NCBI RefSeq assembly: GCF_003073045.1
Contig: NC_037591.1
Coordinates: 22,353,319-22,417,318, forward strand
Length of the DNA: 64,000 nucleotides
Origin: Pomacea canaliculata
Lineage: Eukaryota > Mollusca > Gastropoda > Architaenioglossa > Ampullariidae
Direction of reading: 5' to 3'
Shown: piece by piece, positions 15,101 to 27,040 of the stretch
Layout: each line of letters begins with the position of its first letter
How positions within the stretch are numbered: the first letter of the stretch is position 1
The notes under the pieces: generated by a model
What the model was told of the DNA's origin: nothing
Databases searched by the model: none
Seen by the model: the letters and a program-made list of their open reading frames with translations, nothing else
Position numbers and translations under genes: made by a program

Positions 15101-18100
15101 GTCGACACTCTGGTGCATTTATTAGCTGCTAATCCTTACTGCCTGATGATCTGCATGAGTAGTGACGATCTGACAATGGCAATTATTATTTTGAAATATG
15201 GCATTTAAATGATGACTAAATCATATGAATATTAAAGTTCTCTTCATGAATCTTTAAAAAATCTTACCCAGAATAAGCTAGATAGAATGTCAAGGGTTAG
15301 AATAAGCCAGATAGAATATCAAGGGTAAAAATATGAACTACCAAGAACAGTTGTCTGCTCACTTTTGGGAATAAACTAGGCTGGGATGTTAAAAGTACTG
15401 AAAGAAAGTTTTTCTCATTCCCCCCGGGATATCATTAGTCGATCTTTCCGCGGCTCAAGAGGCAGACCGAAGCGGACAGGACAGCGAAGCTAAAGATAGT
15501 ATAACAAACGTTTTCCTGGCTTCCTGACAAAAGATTTTTATTTCCTTGGAGGACAGTACCTTTACTCTAAATTTCGTTGCTTTCAAAGACTGACTTCTTC
15601 AATAACTGACAGTAGATGGACAAAGAGAAATTTAAACTTAAAATCCAGCAATGGCAAAATCCAATGGCCATCACAAGTTAAGGTACATGAGCAGTTTTTA
15701 AAAATGAGGTAAATAATGACAATGTGATTCTGGATAAAATATACATGCAGCATACGGAGATCCGAAGAATGCATAATATGTAAGTTTGTTTGTAAGAGAA
15801 TGAGGGAGTGTGTGTGTTTGTGTGAGAGAGCGAGAGAGAGAAGGAATGAATGAAAAGGGTTAAGAACAGGTTGGGGAATGAAGGAGAGAGAGATCGTGTT
15901 CACAGAAACGATAGCTGCAGTTTCAGCAGCTTTTTGCTTCACAAGTGTTTTTTTAACAGAGTGATTTTGACACATAAATCATTCAAAAGTATATCCGGTC
16001 GGTATCCGCTTAAAAGGTTTTCAGGCAAATTAAATAAGCCGTTTCAAAAAAAAAAAACAACAAAACTTCGAGTTGATTACCGGTGCAAAGCACATTTTTC
16101 ATGAGAATATTTAGATCATCCAAGATTGAAGCGCATCGACTTCTTGTACTTAGTTATCACAGCTTTGGGATTTTTGTACATTAAATGTTTGTGACCACCC
16201 TTTATTTTAACTTTAAACATAATTTCTATACAATATTTAGCCGTACTTCAGTCATCACAACAAAATGTTTTTTTATCATTTTTCTTTCTTTTGCATTGCA
16301 AGTTTAGCTGCCTATCATATCTCAACCCTGATTCAAAGGTGTTTATCCACTCTTTGTAACAGATGTCTCTAAATATACTTTATGGATTTATTCGTCAAAT
16401 TCGTAGAGAAAAAAAACCTCTTCAATTTATATTGAAGCTACACAAGCTCACTCTTCCTGGCTCAAACAGCATTCTACGGGATGGATCAGATATTGTAGTG
16501 GTAGGTCGGCAGAAATACGAAAAAGTAGCCAAACAAGATAGCTGGGAATAGAAGGTGTAAGCGGGACCGAAAAAAGTCATTTCGCTTAATTAATTAGGTT
16601 TGATGTAGTCACAGTTACTGTCAATCAGTTGCATGAAGGTGGTTAACAAGTCCTGCTTTCACTCGACACGAAACACGAGTGAGTACAGACAGCTATTGAC
16701 GAAAAACAGTGAGTCTTCTGGCAGCCGGAAAAACAGGATTTGGGGCGAGACTTGGGCCTCGGAATGTCCAGGGATTAATTCGCGGAAGGAGATAATGAAT
16801 GAGACGCTACGCCACAAGGGTTCGTCATTTACTGGGCGCCGTCTGTAACACACCTCAGCACCTGGCTATTGCTTCTGGGTCATCGTGTTCTTCATGTTGC
16901 TGTTTGTGTGGTCAGTGGTTGATGGCGGATGAACGAAAGAAAGTGTCAGCAAGAAAGAAGTGAGTGAATGAGAAAGAAAGAAAGAAAATAAGAAAAATAG
17001 AAGGAAAAAGGATAGATGAGTAGATAGACGAGGCAGACAGCTACCAGAACCACAGACTAGCCCGTATCCCTACTCCTTCCCATTAATTGGTGGCGCTGTC
17101 GCCATTTCTCTTGATCCAACCTTCGTTAAAATCAACCCTCTGGACAAAACAGCTTCTTTCTAAGCAACACAAAATGAGCAAGCCGAGGAAATCAGCTATA
17201 GAGACTCAGTTTCCTCCCCTTGAAGCAGGGTTATCTTCCATTACTGATCTTTATTTAAAAGAAATCAAGACGAGGAGGTGGACCTGTGTAAAGCGAGAGC
17301 CAACATTTCCGTAATATTATGCTACAACATTATTGCACGCAACTCAAGATTTTTTTTTTATAGACATGATGGTAACAAAACAGATGATGAGTGGCTCATG
17401 AGAGGTATTGCTTGTAATAATTAGACCAGTAAGAGTACACTAAACGGGTATTTCTAATGAAAGGTTCAGCAGGAAAGGAAGACACTAATTCTAGAAATGT
17501 CGATACAGACGATGAATCTTCTGAACCTGTCAAGACGACAGAAAGTAGACAAGAACCTGAAAGAACTGGCAGAAAATTCTGCTGTTAAAGAAGACATAAA
17601 AGTCTCGTATAAATTGAAAAATGTGAATCAAATCACACGAGCGGAAGGAAGCCAATGTTATTTCTCTGATATGCTAGCGGGCTAAACAGTGGAAAGGAAA
17701 AAACAACCCACACGCACGTTCTTGAGTGTACAAAATATGACAATGTTACTCTGTGTGTTTGTGTTTACCAATAAAAGCGGAGACCTCTCAAACCCTTGCT
17801 TCAAGGGACTCACTCGCCTGGCGGTGATGTAGACAGCTAACGACCCTCTCGACATAGACTTGGGGGAAATAAGCTCAGCAGCTGACCTTCCTCTCAGATA
17901 ATTCTTTGTCTAAAAAAGTTCACCATTAAGATATTGTATCTGCTAAAGGCATCGACACCGGTCAGCTGATCTTCATTTCAATTATCTTAATATTAACTTG
18001 AAACTACAGTCAAGAGTCCATAACTGCTTTATAAGTTTATCTAAAAGGGAAATATTTGGGAAGCAGACCGGCCTTTTATCGAATTTTCCAGAACCTATAA

Positions 18101-21100
18101 GGATCAAATGAGATCGTCGTCTAAAGATCATCATTTAACGACCATAAAGTCTTTACGAGCATGCCAACATCTACTTGAAGATAAGTAATTTTCGACAAGA
18201 ATGACAAAGTAGAGTTACTGTGCCTTTAGTCTGTCAGCCTTTCCCAGTAACGGTTCTGGAAGTTGTGTAGGTTGTGTTTATCTGTCTGCTGGCAACACTT
18301 TTTTTTGGTAAGCTGTGTATATTATGTCTGTTGGGTACAGTTTATGGGAAAAATGTTACATCTTCTCTTCCATTCGACCCTAGGCTGGATTACACAAACA
18401 TCCTTTCATCACAACAAATACAAACTGAACTGCATAGGAGTGTCCGTAAATTTCAGATGCAGGGCATTCAGACTCTTTATGTGTGAAGAAAGAGTTATGA
18501 GTGGAGAATGACTTATGTGTGAAAAAGGAGTTAAATGTGAAGAAGAAGTTAGTAAAGCAAGTACAATCTGCCCTCCCCTCTTCTGAAGCGATTGCCTTTT
18601 TAAAAATTCCTAGTAAAGGCAATGCAGCAATGATTATATAGCTTGTTACAGGTGTACGTTAAGTGTGTATCTGTGTCTGCGTGCGTAGGGGGGGGGGGTA
18701 CCCCGACTTCATTATTCTCGGTAGTGATGGTGCAGTAACAAGCAATATTTCCAGTGTCCTGGCTGAGCTGTGGTTACTCACAAAAGGATTAATTCTCTCT
18801 TTCAGACTGGCCCACGTACTAAACGCTTGAAATAAAGTGCCGATGCTTGGACAGCCCCATTAGTTCCCCAAGTATACCTGCTTGCCCAGGTAATTAAGTC
18901 GTTGGAGAATTTTAGATGGGCGTGGGCAAGCCGATTTCGCAGCGCTGGACGCTTTTAGAAAAGTAAGCTTCGCTAAACAGATCCGCTATGCGAGGCTTAG
19001 AAAAAAAAAATGATAAGTTTTAAGCTGAGTAGCGGTATGCATAGAAACCATGTTAGTGCATGAGCTCAAACAGAGTACATCTTTCATACAAACGTGAAAA
19101 ATAATGATTCATGTGTCTATCTATATTACACCGATATCCTCCCACCCACACACAAACCCTAATAAGTTTTCAAAAGTAGGAAGAAAACATAAGTTTTTAA
19201 TGTCTTCTTGATAGTTAAAGTGTGTAATACTCCAGAGGTATCACAGGCGTGTTAAGAGTGTGTAAAAGTATTCCTTTGCGTGCAGCTCTTTCTCTATTTA
19301 TCTTCATGTGTTATTTGATTCGTGTAGGAAGAATAATGGGTAGTTTTAAATGTAGTGAAAACAGCTCACCTACCATAAACTACATGTATAGGGTATGAAA
19401 TTATGTTTCAAGTCGTCAGTAGAAGTGCTCGTCATTGAAAAAAGGCATAAGCTTAGTAAAATTGTGTCTTCATATTCCTTCTTGTATAGCAAGAAGTCTT
19501 TATTTCACCAGTTAACCAAGTCTGCCAACCTAACATCAGGTCCCTAGGATCCCTGGTCCAGCAAATGCTCTTTGTTGCTCAAACACACCACTTGGTTTTT
19601 CTTTCGAGAACAGAGGATAGCGTTGATGCTGGCAAACACATACACGCTGTGGGGATGCGGGGTGTGTGTGGGGTGGGTGGGAATGAAGGAAAGAAGAGTA
19701 ACGACTGTCAGTGGACAGATTCGCGTCGAATCGAGTTGGTGCTTGCTGCTTTCTGATCGGATCAAACATGCAAATCATATGTTTGACAGGCATACGCTCC
19801 GGGTGGATTGCAAACACCTAGCATGTGATACAATGCATGGGCCGTCTGGATAACCAAACCTTGGGCTTTCTAATCTTTAACAAACTTTCTGTCTCCATTT
19901 CTGACAAATGACTCCCTAGGAACAAGAATTAACAACTGAGATTTTATGCCTATACAGCTTGACTATATTGAAATCAAGACGGCAATACTACGGAGTTATG
20001 GATTCCACTATCTCAGTTTCTTTAATGCCAGACCAAGACAGTTACCGAGAAATGTGCTCTACAAATTATTATTATCTTTTCTGAGTGTATGCCGTATTAT
20101 ATGCTTGTTTCTTTAACAATACGATCATGGATATAAGGATATAAAGCGTGTTAGTTCGTCAGCAACTGCTTGTGGATACCCGCTTAAGGACTCGCTTCGG
20201 TAATCGTGATCTTGAAGTCGTCCGGACTGTCTTCGCCACCGCACACTTCTCCGATATAGCCCCCCTCCTCCAATTATTCCAAAGCTCGGCCGCTTGTAAA
20301 CAGAAGCTCCGGACGATGGCCTGTATTGACCAACACCAGCGACAGACGACGACCATAGAAGGAAGAACGCTCCACTTCTAAGGACCTCGACCGTCAACAC
20401 TAAAAAAGGGATGCAATTCGTCCACAACAACAGTCGGACATACAGCTTTTTCCTTTTCACGCTGGACCAGGACCTAACACCTTTCTGAGGAGACTGATCG
20501 ACCCTGGACCTGCCAGATGAAAGGCAGAGCGATGACATGAACTTTGGGACCAGGTCCGCATCAAAGGCCGTTATGGGGGAGGAAGCGCCTGGAAATGGAT
20601 TCAGCCTTAGGAAGAAATTAATTCCTAGAATTCATATCCAGTGGCGGCGAGCAGCCCGTGATAGAGAGGTCACCCAATGTGAACCTTTGTAAATGTGATG
20701 TTTTTGTATTTATATTTTTATATTAAATCTCTTTAACAGGGGAAGACAGGGAGGAGGTAAGGGGCTCTGCGGGTTTCCACAAAGAGGCCAATTATACGGG
20801 ATAAGAAAGAGATATTGCTGGGTAATGACAGGATTGTTTTCTAATGTTTGAAATACTGTACAATTGCAAAATCCGCTGTCCACCATAAAAATCATCGTTA
20901 TCAATACTTTTTTTCCTTTTATGTATTGATCCTCTCTTTTTTGATTTACCAACTTTCTCGATGAATTTAAATTTTAAAAGAGTTTGTTAAACATTTTTTA
21001 ATGCAAACGCTTGCTCGCGATCTATTATTAGCTCAAGCGCTTTAGCAATAGATGGAGTTTACAAGTCAATAGACTGTATCTTTATATGAACTGAAATGAG

Positions 21101-24100
21101 TTAAATTTACCGAAAAGGGATGCTGTTCAAGGAACAGTTAAAATACAAAATAGATATCGCTCAAAAAGCAGCACTACAAATGTCCATAAATGCAGAATTA
21201 CAACTGTTTACGTATCCAGCACTACACAACACACATACCAGAATGTAAATACACTGTTTTAACTTCGTCTTTGGAACTATTGATCACCTTGAGCATACTC
21301 TTGGAGTTCTCATAAAGCTAAAGAGCCTCTCATTATATTTGCAAAAACAGACTAACTTGCTTTTTAGCTCTTGCTCCTCAACATAACTAACCATGTGAAC
21401 TAGGACTTTGTGAAGCCATTGTACTGCCATCTGTGCCCTACAAGAGTAATTAATGGAGGACAAATTATCCACGTTCGTGTCTATAGCTGGTACAGAGACT
21501 ATAGCTGGTATACAACCTGTTCTCTCTCTCTCAGACTCTCAAGAGGAAATGATGATGATGGTGATGATGATGACGATGACGACGACGATGATGATGATGA
21601 TGATGACATTATCATCTTCCTTTGGTTTCTTGTGCATTTTAAATTTTTTTCTTAGCTAGTTACAGGATAATGATGTCAGTTATTGCAATAAACTTATTTC
21701 AAAGCAGAAAAGTCTTTTAGGAAAATCTCCAAACGCAGAAACATAGTTCCTTTTATAGATTTCTGTTATATAAGTTTCTCTGCTCCACACAACATGCTGA
21801 AATAAGACTGTCCTTGAGTCGCCTCAAGGATAGTGAAGTAATTTGATTGCCTGCCACAAAAGTAACCTCGGAAAACCCATTTGTTCCACAGGAAACGCCC
21901 TCACTCTAACCTGCTATGGCTATCGATGAAAGTTAGCATCAAACTGGAGCATTTTCCCTGGTAAATGCATTTATTGTAAATTCCTTCTTTTTATTTTTAT
22001 CTTTCTTCTTTTAGCTCTTCTTTACTGTGTGTTAGCTTAACTTGCATCTTATGAGGTAAGCGTCCTTGTGAGTAGCAAATAATGAGAGCCACTACTTGAT
22101 CATGGCGTCACTTCGGATGGTCCACTATATATATGTGTGTGTAGTTGTATCATGCAAATCATTAGGTTGAGAGTTTGCACATATTGGCATCTACAAAAGT
22201 GTTTAATTATAGTTAATTAATTTGAATCTTAGAAAAAACTTCTGAGGGGATATAATCAAGAATATATGATAGTGGGAAGCATGTCAGTCTTTCTTCACAC
22301 ACACAAAACTAGCGAGAAAAAAATTTGTTTAACTGTCACTGTAACTATATATTACATATACCAACAACACGTTTGCTGAATATGAACTGCACCAGTGGAC
22401 CACTAAAGACGACCACCTTTTGCCCTAAAGTCACACATCATCGGTAAGGACATACCAATTGAGTGTAAGGGATGATTGTAAGTGTTAATTATGTCTGGTG
22501 AGTGGAAAAGCGAGTGGCAACCCTGATTATGACTGGTGAAGAGGAGTGTCGACTGTGAGTTACTTGTGAGTTGTGGAAACTTTCTGTGCTTCTTGCTCAC
22601 AGGTCATGAGGAGAGGTAATGGGACGAAATTCGCCCGCCGACTCTCCCCCCTCGCGATCACAGTCATCAATAACACCGCAAAGCACATCGACTATCTAGA
22701 GATGCTTTTGTCAATTCCGTCCGAAAATTGAGTTTAAGGATTTGGACAAACTCATCCATACTTAAAAAAGCAAACCGAAAAACAAGCACACCTCATCACT
22801 CACATCGGAATCTCTCGCTTCAAACTGGAAATCAAACCGCGCGGTCTTCCTCATCGCCTCGCGCAAAAAAGATGTAATAGTTATTGGCAGCTCCGGCAAA
22901 TTAAAAAGTCGGACTGGCACAAGGACCTGCACTGACAGCTATGGCAATGTCTTCAGGGACAGCGGAGAGGCCTAATCTCATCTAAGCCTGATCACCCTGT
23001 CGCCATATTTCTTCTTTCAAGATCTGTCTGACATGTAATTAGACTGTTCTCAATGTGATTGATCATAACGGCGGCATATGAACAAAATTGCCCCTGACCT
23101 CGGCTTAAGGGGATAAGATGGTTGGAGAGTTGTTGCAATCGGGGATCGTGTAAAATGGATTTGCAAGACGAAGATGTCAGCGGTACATTGCTTCCTTCTG
23201 TGACAGCTCATACACGTCGTTTTCTTTCAGCAGAAGTTCACTACACTTTCCTCTCGCGTTTTCTTTAATCCCAATAATTTAGTTTTCTTGTAAATTCGCA
23301 ATAAAGTGTGGACAAGTTTGTTGCCGGCTTCTTTAACAAGATTTTGTCGTGTGTTTTGCAGTCTACAAAACTAATTTTCGAGAGCTAAAACTTTATTTTA
23401 TCTACAGAGAATTTTAGCAAACAGTTGATAAGAGAACTTTGGCATTTCAGCGCTGTTCCCAACGAACCACTTATTTGCGTTATAAATGGCTGTGTGAAAC
23501 TTTTTATGTAAAGAGTACTTTTCTGATAAACTCCAGAATTTGTTAAAGAAGATTGTGCTTACTTTTAAAGACTTCCACAGTCATGCTTATTTGTATAAAT
23601 GCTAAATAATCTGAATAAAATATTAGTTTTGAATTTTTCCAAGCGTAAGGAGGACAAACGAGGACAGGGCGACGACCAGTACGAGCAGTTTGCGGGACAT
23701 CCAAGAAACCAGGGGAAAGCAAGCGATCCTAATAACACCATTGCGTTATGTCTTTAAAACAAGCTGCATCGTCAAGAGAACAGTGTCAATATTTGTAAGT
23801 TTGTTTTTAAACAGAACATCTTCTCAAGTTGTAGAAATTTATTTTTAAAGTAATCAATGAACTACAACATGTCCTAACAGAAACTTTTTCAAAGACTCTC
23901 AACGCCATTCCCTGCCTGTTTGTGTGTTCTCATGCCCTCCACGCACATACCCAATCGATCGTTTGTTCACTTCTAGAAGACGAGGGCAGGCGATGTCTCA
24001 GTGCACTGGAAACACGACTCACGCCCATCAAGCATTCCTCTTGCCATGGATCCTAAATTTCTTCCTCTCAAAAGAGTGGGAAAAACCCATATTCTTCCAT

Positions 24101-24560
24101 CGTTCCCCCTCTTCCACTCAAAAAGTTCGACAAGAAGCTGATACAAGACGACACAAATTCACAAGACGATAAAAATTCTTTGTTGTCGATACCCAGCTAT
24201 TTCAGCTCTTTAATGAACGTCCGCCCATTTCGGTAAGTAAACACTTTAAGACACCTTAACAGCTTTGAACCTTGTTCAAATCCTGTGTTTTTGTCATAGT
24301 GAACATCCGAGTGGAATATTTCAGTTTGCTGCAGGTCTGGATTCATTTGTTTAAAAAACGCGCCTCAAATTCTAGAACCTTCGTTAAAAGTGTATACCGC
24401 ATAAGATTAAGCTTAGGAAGAAGAGTTTAGGGTAGAGAGTTTGTTTGTTCGCGGATATGTAAAAGTGAAAGTGCCATGGAATTTTACCTGGTGAAACAGA
24501 TGCTCGCGTTGGAAGACGATTAAATGACTTACCTCTCTGTCTGTATTCGTTGAAATCCAT
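150..24560 (-). CDS. HDC: Histidine decarboxylase-like group II PLP decarboxylase, 5' part (7 exons, runs off the left edge)
   Basis: This enzyme decarboxylates histidine to histamine using pyridoxal phosphate. Exons on the minus strand, 5' to 3', are 24533-24560, 4661-4833, 3787-3900, 2160-2282, 1626-1757, 1065-1208 and 150-216. All phases agree and together they encode about 260 residues. Protein landmarks in order are [78 protein letters not shown] (the His that stacks on PLP in this family) and [33 protein letters not shown] and CATLGTTG favour HDC over dopa decarboxylase, whose usual forms differ there. The catalytic Asp and Lys and the C-terminus lie beyond position 1. The donor after 2160 is GC rather than GT. 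Intron 1 is 19.7 kb. The start is the first ATG of a nine-codon exon. An aromatic amino acid decarboxylase with other substrates remains possible. Confidence 0.9.
8490..8513. repeat. Perfect 11-bp inverted repeat (hairpin)
   Basis: TTTAGTTGGAT is followed by a two-base AA spacer and its exact reverse complement ATCCAACTAAA. It lies in HDC intron 1, directly after the palindrome CCCATGGG. No target duplication or wider terminal repeat was seen, so its origin is unknown. Confidence 0.7.
8876..9511. promoter_or_regulatory. Cluster of four CACGTG E-boxes in HDC intron 1
   Basis: CACGTG occurs at 8876-8881, 9300-9305, 9458-9463 and 9506-9511. The third sits in the full palindrome GTCACGTGAC and the second in GTCACGTGAT. 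These match the consensus of USF/MITF/TFEB-type bHLH-zip factors. Four copies in 640 bases of AT-rich intron is more than expected by chance (roughly one per 4 kb or fewer). Enhancer function is inferred. Confidence 0.4.
12272..12323. repeat. Alternating purine-pyrimidine inverted tract (GT)n...(GC)n(AC)n
   Basis: A GTGCGTGTGTGTGTGT stretch is followed by about 15 bases of spacer and then by GCGCGCGCGCACACACACA. The two halves are imperfect reverse complements and both alternate purine and pyrimidine, so the DNA could form a hairpin or Z-DNA. It is a simple-sequence feature inside HDC intron 1. Frames read across it are artefacts. Confidence 0.7.
15270..15327. repeat. 29-bp tandem duplication
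   Basis: Two adjacent 29-base copies (15270-15298 and 15299-15327) start AGAATAAGC and end CAAGGG plus two bases. They differ at about three positions. The repeat lies in HDC intron 1 and has no visible gene context. Confidence 0.8.
20120..20740. other. GC-richer block with a 3'-end-like tail, unidentified
   Basis: Within the AT-rich HDC intron this block is distinctly richer in G and C and open on the minus strand for 137 codons (20125-20538), with no recognisable protein. On the plus strand it passes into an AT-rich tail containing ATTAAA (20723-20728), as at the 3' end of a transcript or retroelement. It could be a noncoding exon, a retrocopy or a repeat. No function is proposed. Confidence 0.25.
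21551..21607. repeat. GAT/GAC/GGT trinucleotide microsatellite (19 units)
   Basis: There are nineteen triplets, nearly all GAT or GAC. Translated frames give poly-Asp or poly-Met and are low-complexity artefacts. Located in HDC intron 1. Confidence 0.9.
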
Positions 24561-24612
24561 GGTCACGTTGTTGATTTGGAAGTTGAAGACGACACGACGA
24601 AAAAACGGTTAA

Positions 24613-24660
<48 letters not shown>

Positions 24661-24690
24661 ACGGTGGTGGTTGTTGTTGTTGTTGTTGTT
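24613..24690 (-). repeat. CAG(16) and AAC(7) repeats in the HDC 5' leader
   Basis: On the plus strand there are 16 perfect GCT units (24613-24660), a short GGT stretch, then seven GTT units (24670-24690). Read on the minus strand, the HDC direction, this is AAC repeats followed by CAG-type repeats ending about 50 bases before the HDC start codon. If transcription starts further right, the repeats lie in the 5' UTR. The frame through them (poly-Asn then poly-Ser) is not the HDC frame, so they are probably not translated with it. Confidence 0.75.
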
Positions 24691-26282
24691 TTCAGCTGCG
24701 ATCTTTGGAAGCCTTTCAAGTAAAGTTGACTGGTGCTGAAGTGCAAGGTTCGAAATGTAAGAATGTGGAGGAACCAGACAGTTGCTGTTCTTGGAAAAGT
24801 CAGCAGCTAACCTTGTCCTGCTGTCAGCAAAACTTCCCTCAGCACAAGTATAATAAGCGTGCAACTACCTTGACCACAGGAATGTTGGCAAGATCTTTGT
24901 CAGGAAAAAGGCGTTTGAAGACGTCATTAGTAAGTGTCCAGTAGGCCAGTAGACACTTTTGTCTACTTTTCTAAAACAATAACATTAGTATTGTGTGGCC
25001 AAAATACAAAAACCGTTCTGTTCAGCTTGCTGCAGATTTCCTGCAGGTCAGTGTCAGAAGTATTTGTTATATGTAATTTGCCTTATATGTTTCCGGTATT
25101 GAACTTGAATGGTTCGTGCTGACGGCAGTGGCAATATCAAAGGATAAATGTTCTTCTACTTAAATTTTTTTCTCGCAGAGAGGTCCTGTTTGATGCTGCT
25201 GTTTAAAGTCTTGGGAGTCTGAAACAAAATCGTGAAAAAATCATTAGGTCATTAGACAAGAGTCTATCTGAAGTGTAAGAGGTGTGGCGCGCATATGTGT
25301 GTGTGTGTGCATGTGTGTTCGCGATGGCTAAATGTGTACATGTGCAACGCTAGTTATTCCTCTGGCTGAAGGTCTTTAAGAAGAGCATACAACATTTTTG
25401 CAAGTCCGTGTGTCTATTCCAATCATTACAATAAAAGCATAAGCAATACGCATAGTCAATAGCACAATCTACACAATTATAAAATCGTTCACACGGTTAT
25501 TCATTCTTCAAGAATTCTAAGTTTTTTGTTTAGTTTTTATTAGTCTACAGGTAAAACAAGTTATCATAATTTCACACATACCTTTCTATCTCAATGACAT
25601 GGAAAAATGCTCATTTATGAAAATGGGAAATAAAATTGATTTGAGAAACATATCTGCCCTAAACCGACTGTTAAATAAATTTGTTTCCCTGTTACACATA
25701 ATACTGATTGCTGTATACTTTGCAATACGTTTGAAAACTTACCACACAATTTATTTTAGCAAGGATATGAAAATGGCCGTTTGTACAGCATAAACGACAT
25801 TTTCCAGTAGACATAATTCCCTTTTGCTTCTCAAGGTTTTCAAGACTGACATTCACTAATAAGAGATGAGTATGTGCTGTCATTGAAGATTGTTGAAAAT
25901 AATAATAATAAAAAGTCCTAAGTGCGATCTATTTCCTCAAGGTAGTAATACAGTGAATCACGCAATGGCTGGCCGTTGATACGTTGAGATAACATAAACA
26001 GACTGTAAAGTGTTCTTCAGTTCCTCTATACTATTCCTTTATATACACTGACTCGGCAATTGCTCTTCACTTCGAATAACACAATATCTTCTACTCACAA
26101 TTAAACGTCCAATTTCACGTCCTCTCACCCTTTTGCTCTCTACCCAATCTCTCCTCCTCGCTAACTGCTCTCCTCTCTCCCGTCACACCTTTTCTTTCTT
26201 CTCTTTTTTTAACATCATAGAGACACGCATTCCGGAAACTTCCATCACTCACACCCTTTCGTCCTTGCACTTGCGCTTAGTC

Positions 26283-27040
26283 ATACCACTCCGACTAGAT
26301 CTCTGACATCTCTCCCCTCTTCCATTAAAAAAAAATTTTTTTCTTTTATCCATTTTCAATAAAGCTAGGTTACATGACAAACACTATACTGCATCCCAAT
26401 GTTAATGTTCGTAGTCACTCTCTTTTTCTAACTTTACATTAAACGACGATACCTTTTTTTTCAACGACACGTCCCTTTCTAAAATGTACAGTCATAGAAT
26501 GCTTATGTTCTCTGTTCTTTAAACCATACCTTACAGAGTCATCCAATGATTAGTTTTACAGTTCTTTTAAAATCGGTTTAAAACTGGACCAGATATCTTG
26601 TTTGACTTATTATTTTTACTACAAATTGTATGTAACGTGATAAGACATCAAACCCATCGTCACTGTCAACTTCTCGTCTTTGTGCTTTGAGCTCGAACTG
26701 TTCGTAGGTAGAAACAGCTGTTGTGTTCAGCTTATAGCTGGTCAAAGTGTACTTTAAGTTTTCCATTTTAGCAGATGGTGTCATTTACTTCTTTTCTTGA
26801 GAGCTCTCGCAATTTTCGTCTTTTTTGTTCTTGCCCTCCGGATCAAAACTTAGCAGCAGATATTCTAAAAATTTGAAAGTTGTCCCATAATAGTCCTCTA
26901 AAAATGCTCGTCTTTTCTTGGCCTTTCCCAGCTCTGTCTTGAGTTCTTTGAAGGTCTGGTGAACCTCAAACTCTTTGGACAAGATGCCAGTGACTGTTAT
27001 CTTTTCCTCTATCTATACCACTCCGACTGGATCTCTGACA
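26283..27040. repeat. 26-bp direct repeats bracketing the broken ORF
   Basis: A 26-base sequence starting ATACCACTCCGACT and ending GATCTCTGACA occurs at 26283-26308 and again at 27015-27040 in the same orientation, with one mismatch. The sequence between holds the broken ORF and T-rich/A-rich DNA. It may be the trace of an insertion, a segmental duplication or a long target duplication; no transposon ends were recognised. Confidence 0.6.
26578..27012 (-). pseudogene. Unidentified ORF broken by one in-frame TAA
   Basis: A single minus-strand frame stays open from just after a TAG at 27013-27015 down to 26578, interrupted only by TAA at 26785-26787, and an ATG follows that stop directly. The first part (about 75 codons) is charged and helical in look (FKELKTELGKAKKRRAFLED, then FKFLEYLLLSFDPEGKNKKD). 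The second part (68 codons) starts MTPSAKMENLKYTLTSYKL and includes EVDSDDGFDVLSRY. I do not recognise the family. About 144 codons with one stop in AT-rich DNA suggests a decayed gene, a terminal exon or a retrocopy. Its upstream end touches one copy of a 26-bp direct repeat whose other copy lies 732 bases away. Confidence 0.35.

Larger units (their letters stand above)
4834..24532 (-). other. HDC intron 1 (19.7 kb), no further gene recognised
   Basis: This stretch separates the nine-codon first exon from exon 2. It begins with a strong donor (GTAAGT, minus strand) at 24527-24532 and ends with CAG just before 4833. Both strands were read for exons and none was recognised. It contains a 12-base G run near 5418, A-rich low-complexity tracts near 7570, CA/TG tracts, a moderately GC-rich block at 7850-8160 and the separately listed E-box cluster, hairpin, tandem repeats and GC-rich block near 20.1-20.7 kb. 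Long first introns in animal genes often carry regulatory elements; that role here is inference. Confidence 0.7.

Noticed and set aside
21410..21659. ORFs with poly-Asp or poly-Met
   Set aside because: Microsatellite translation with no other protein features.
24529..24864. Minus-strand ORF with poly-Asn and poly-Ser through the HDC start region
   Set aside because: Its frame differs from the HDC frame and the protein is repeat-driven; treated as leader sequence.
24576..24944. Plus-strand ORF rich in Cys across the CTG repeat
   Set aside because: It is only the translation of the trinucleotide repeats; the minus strand carries the HDC start exon here.
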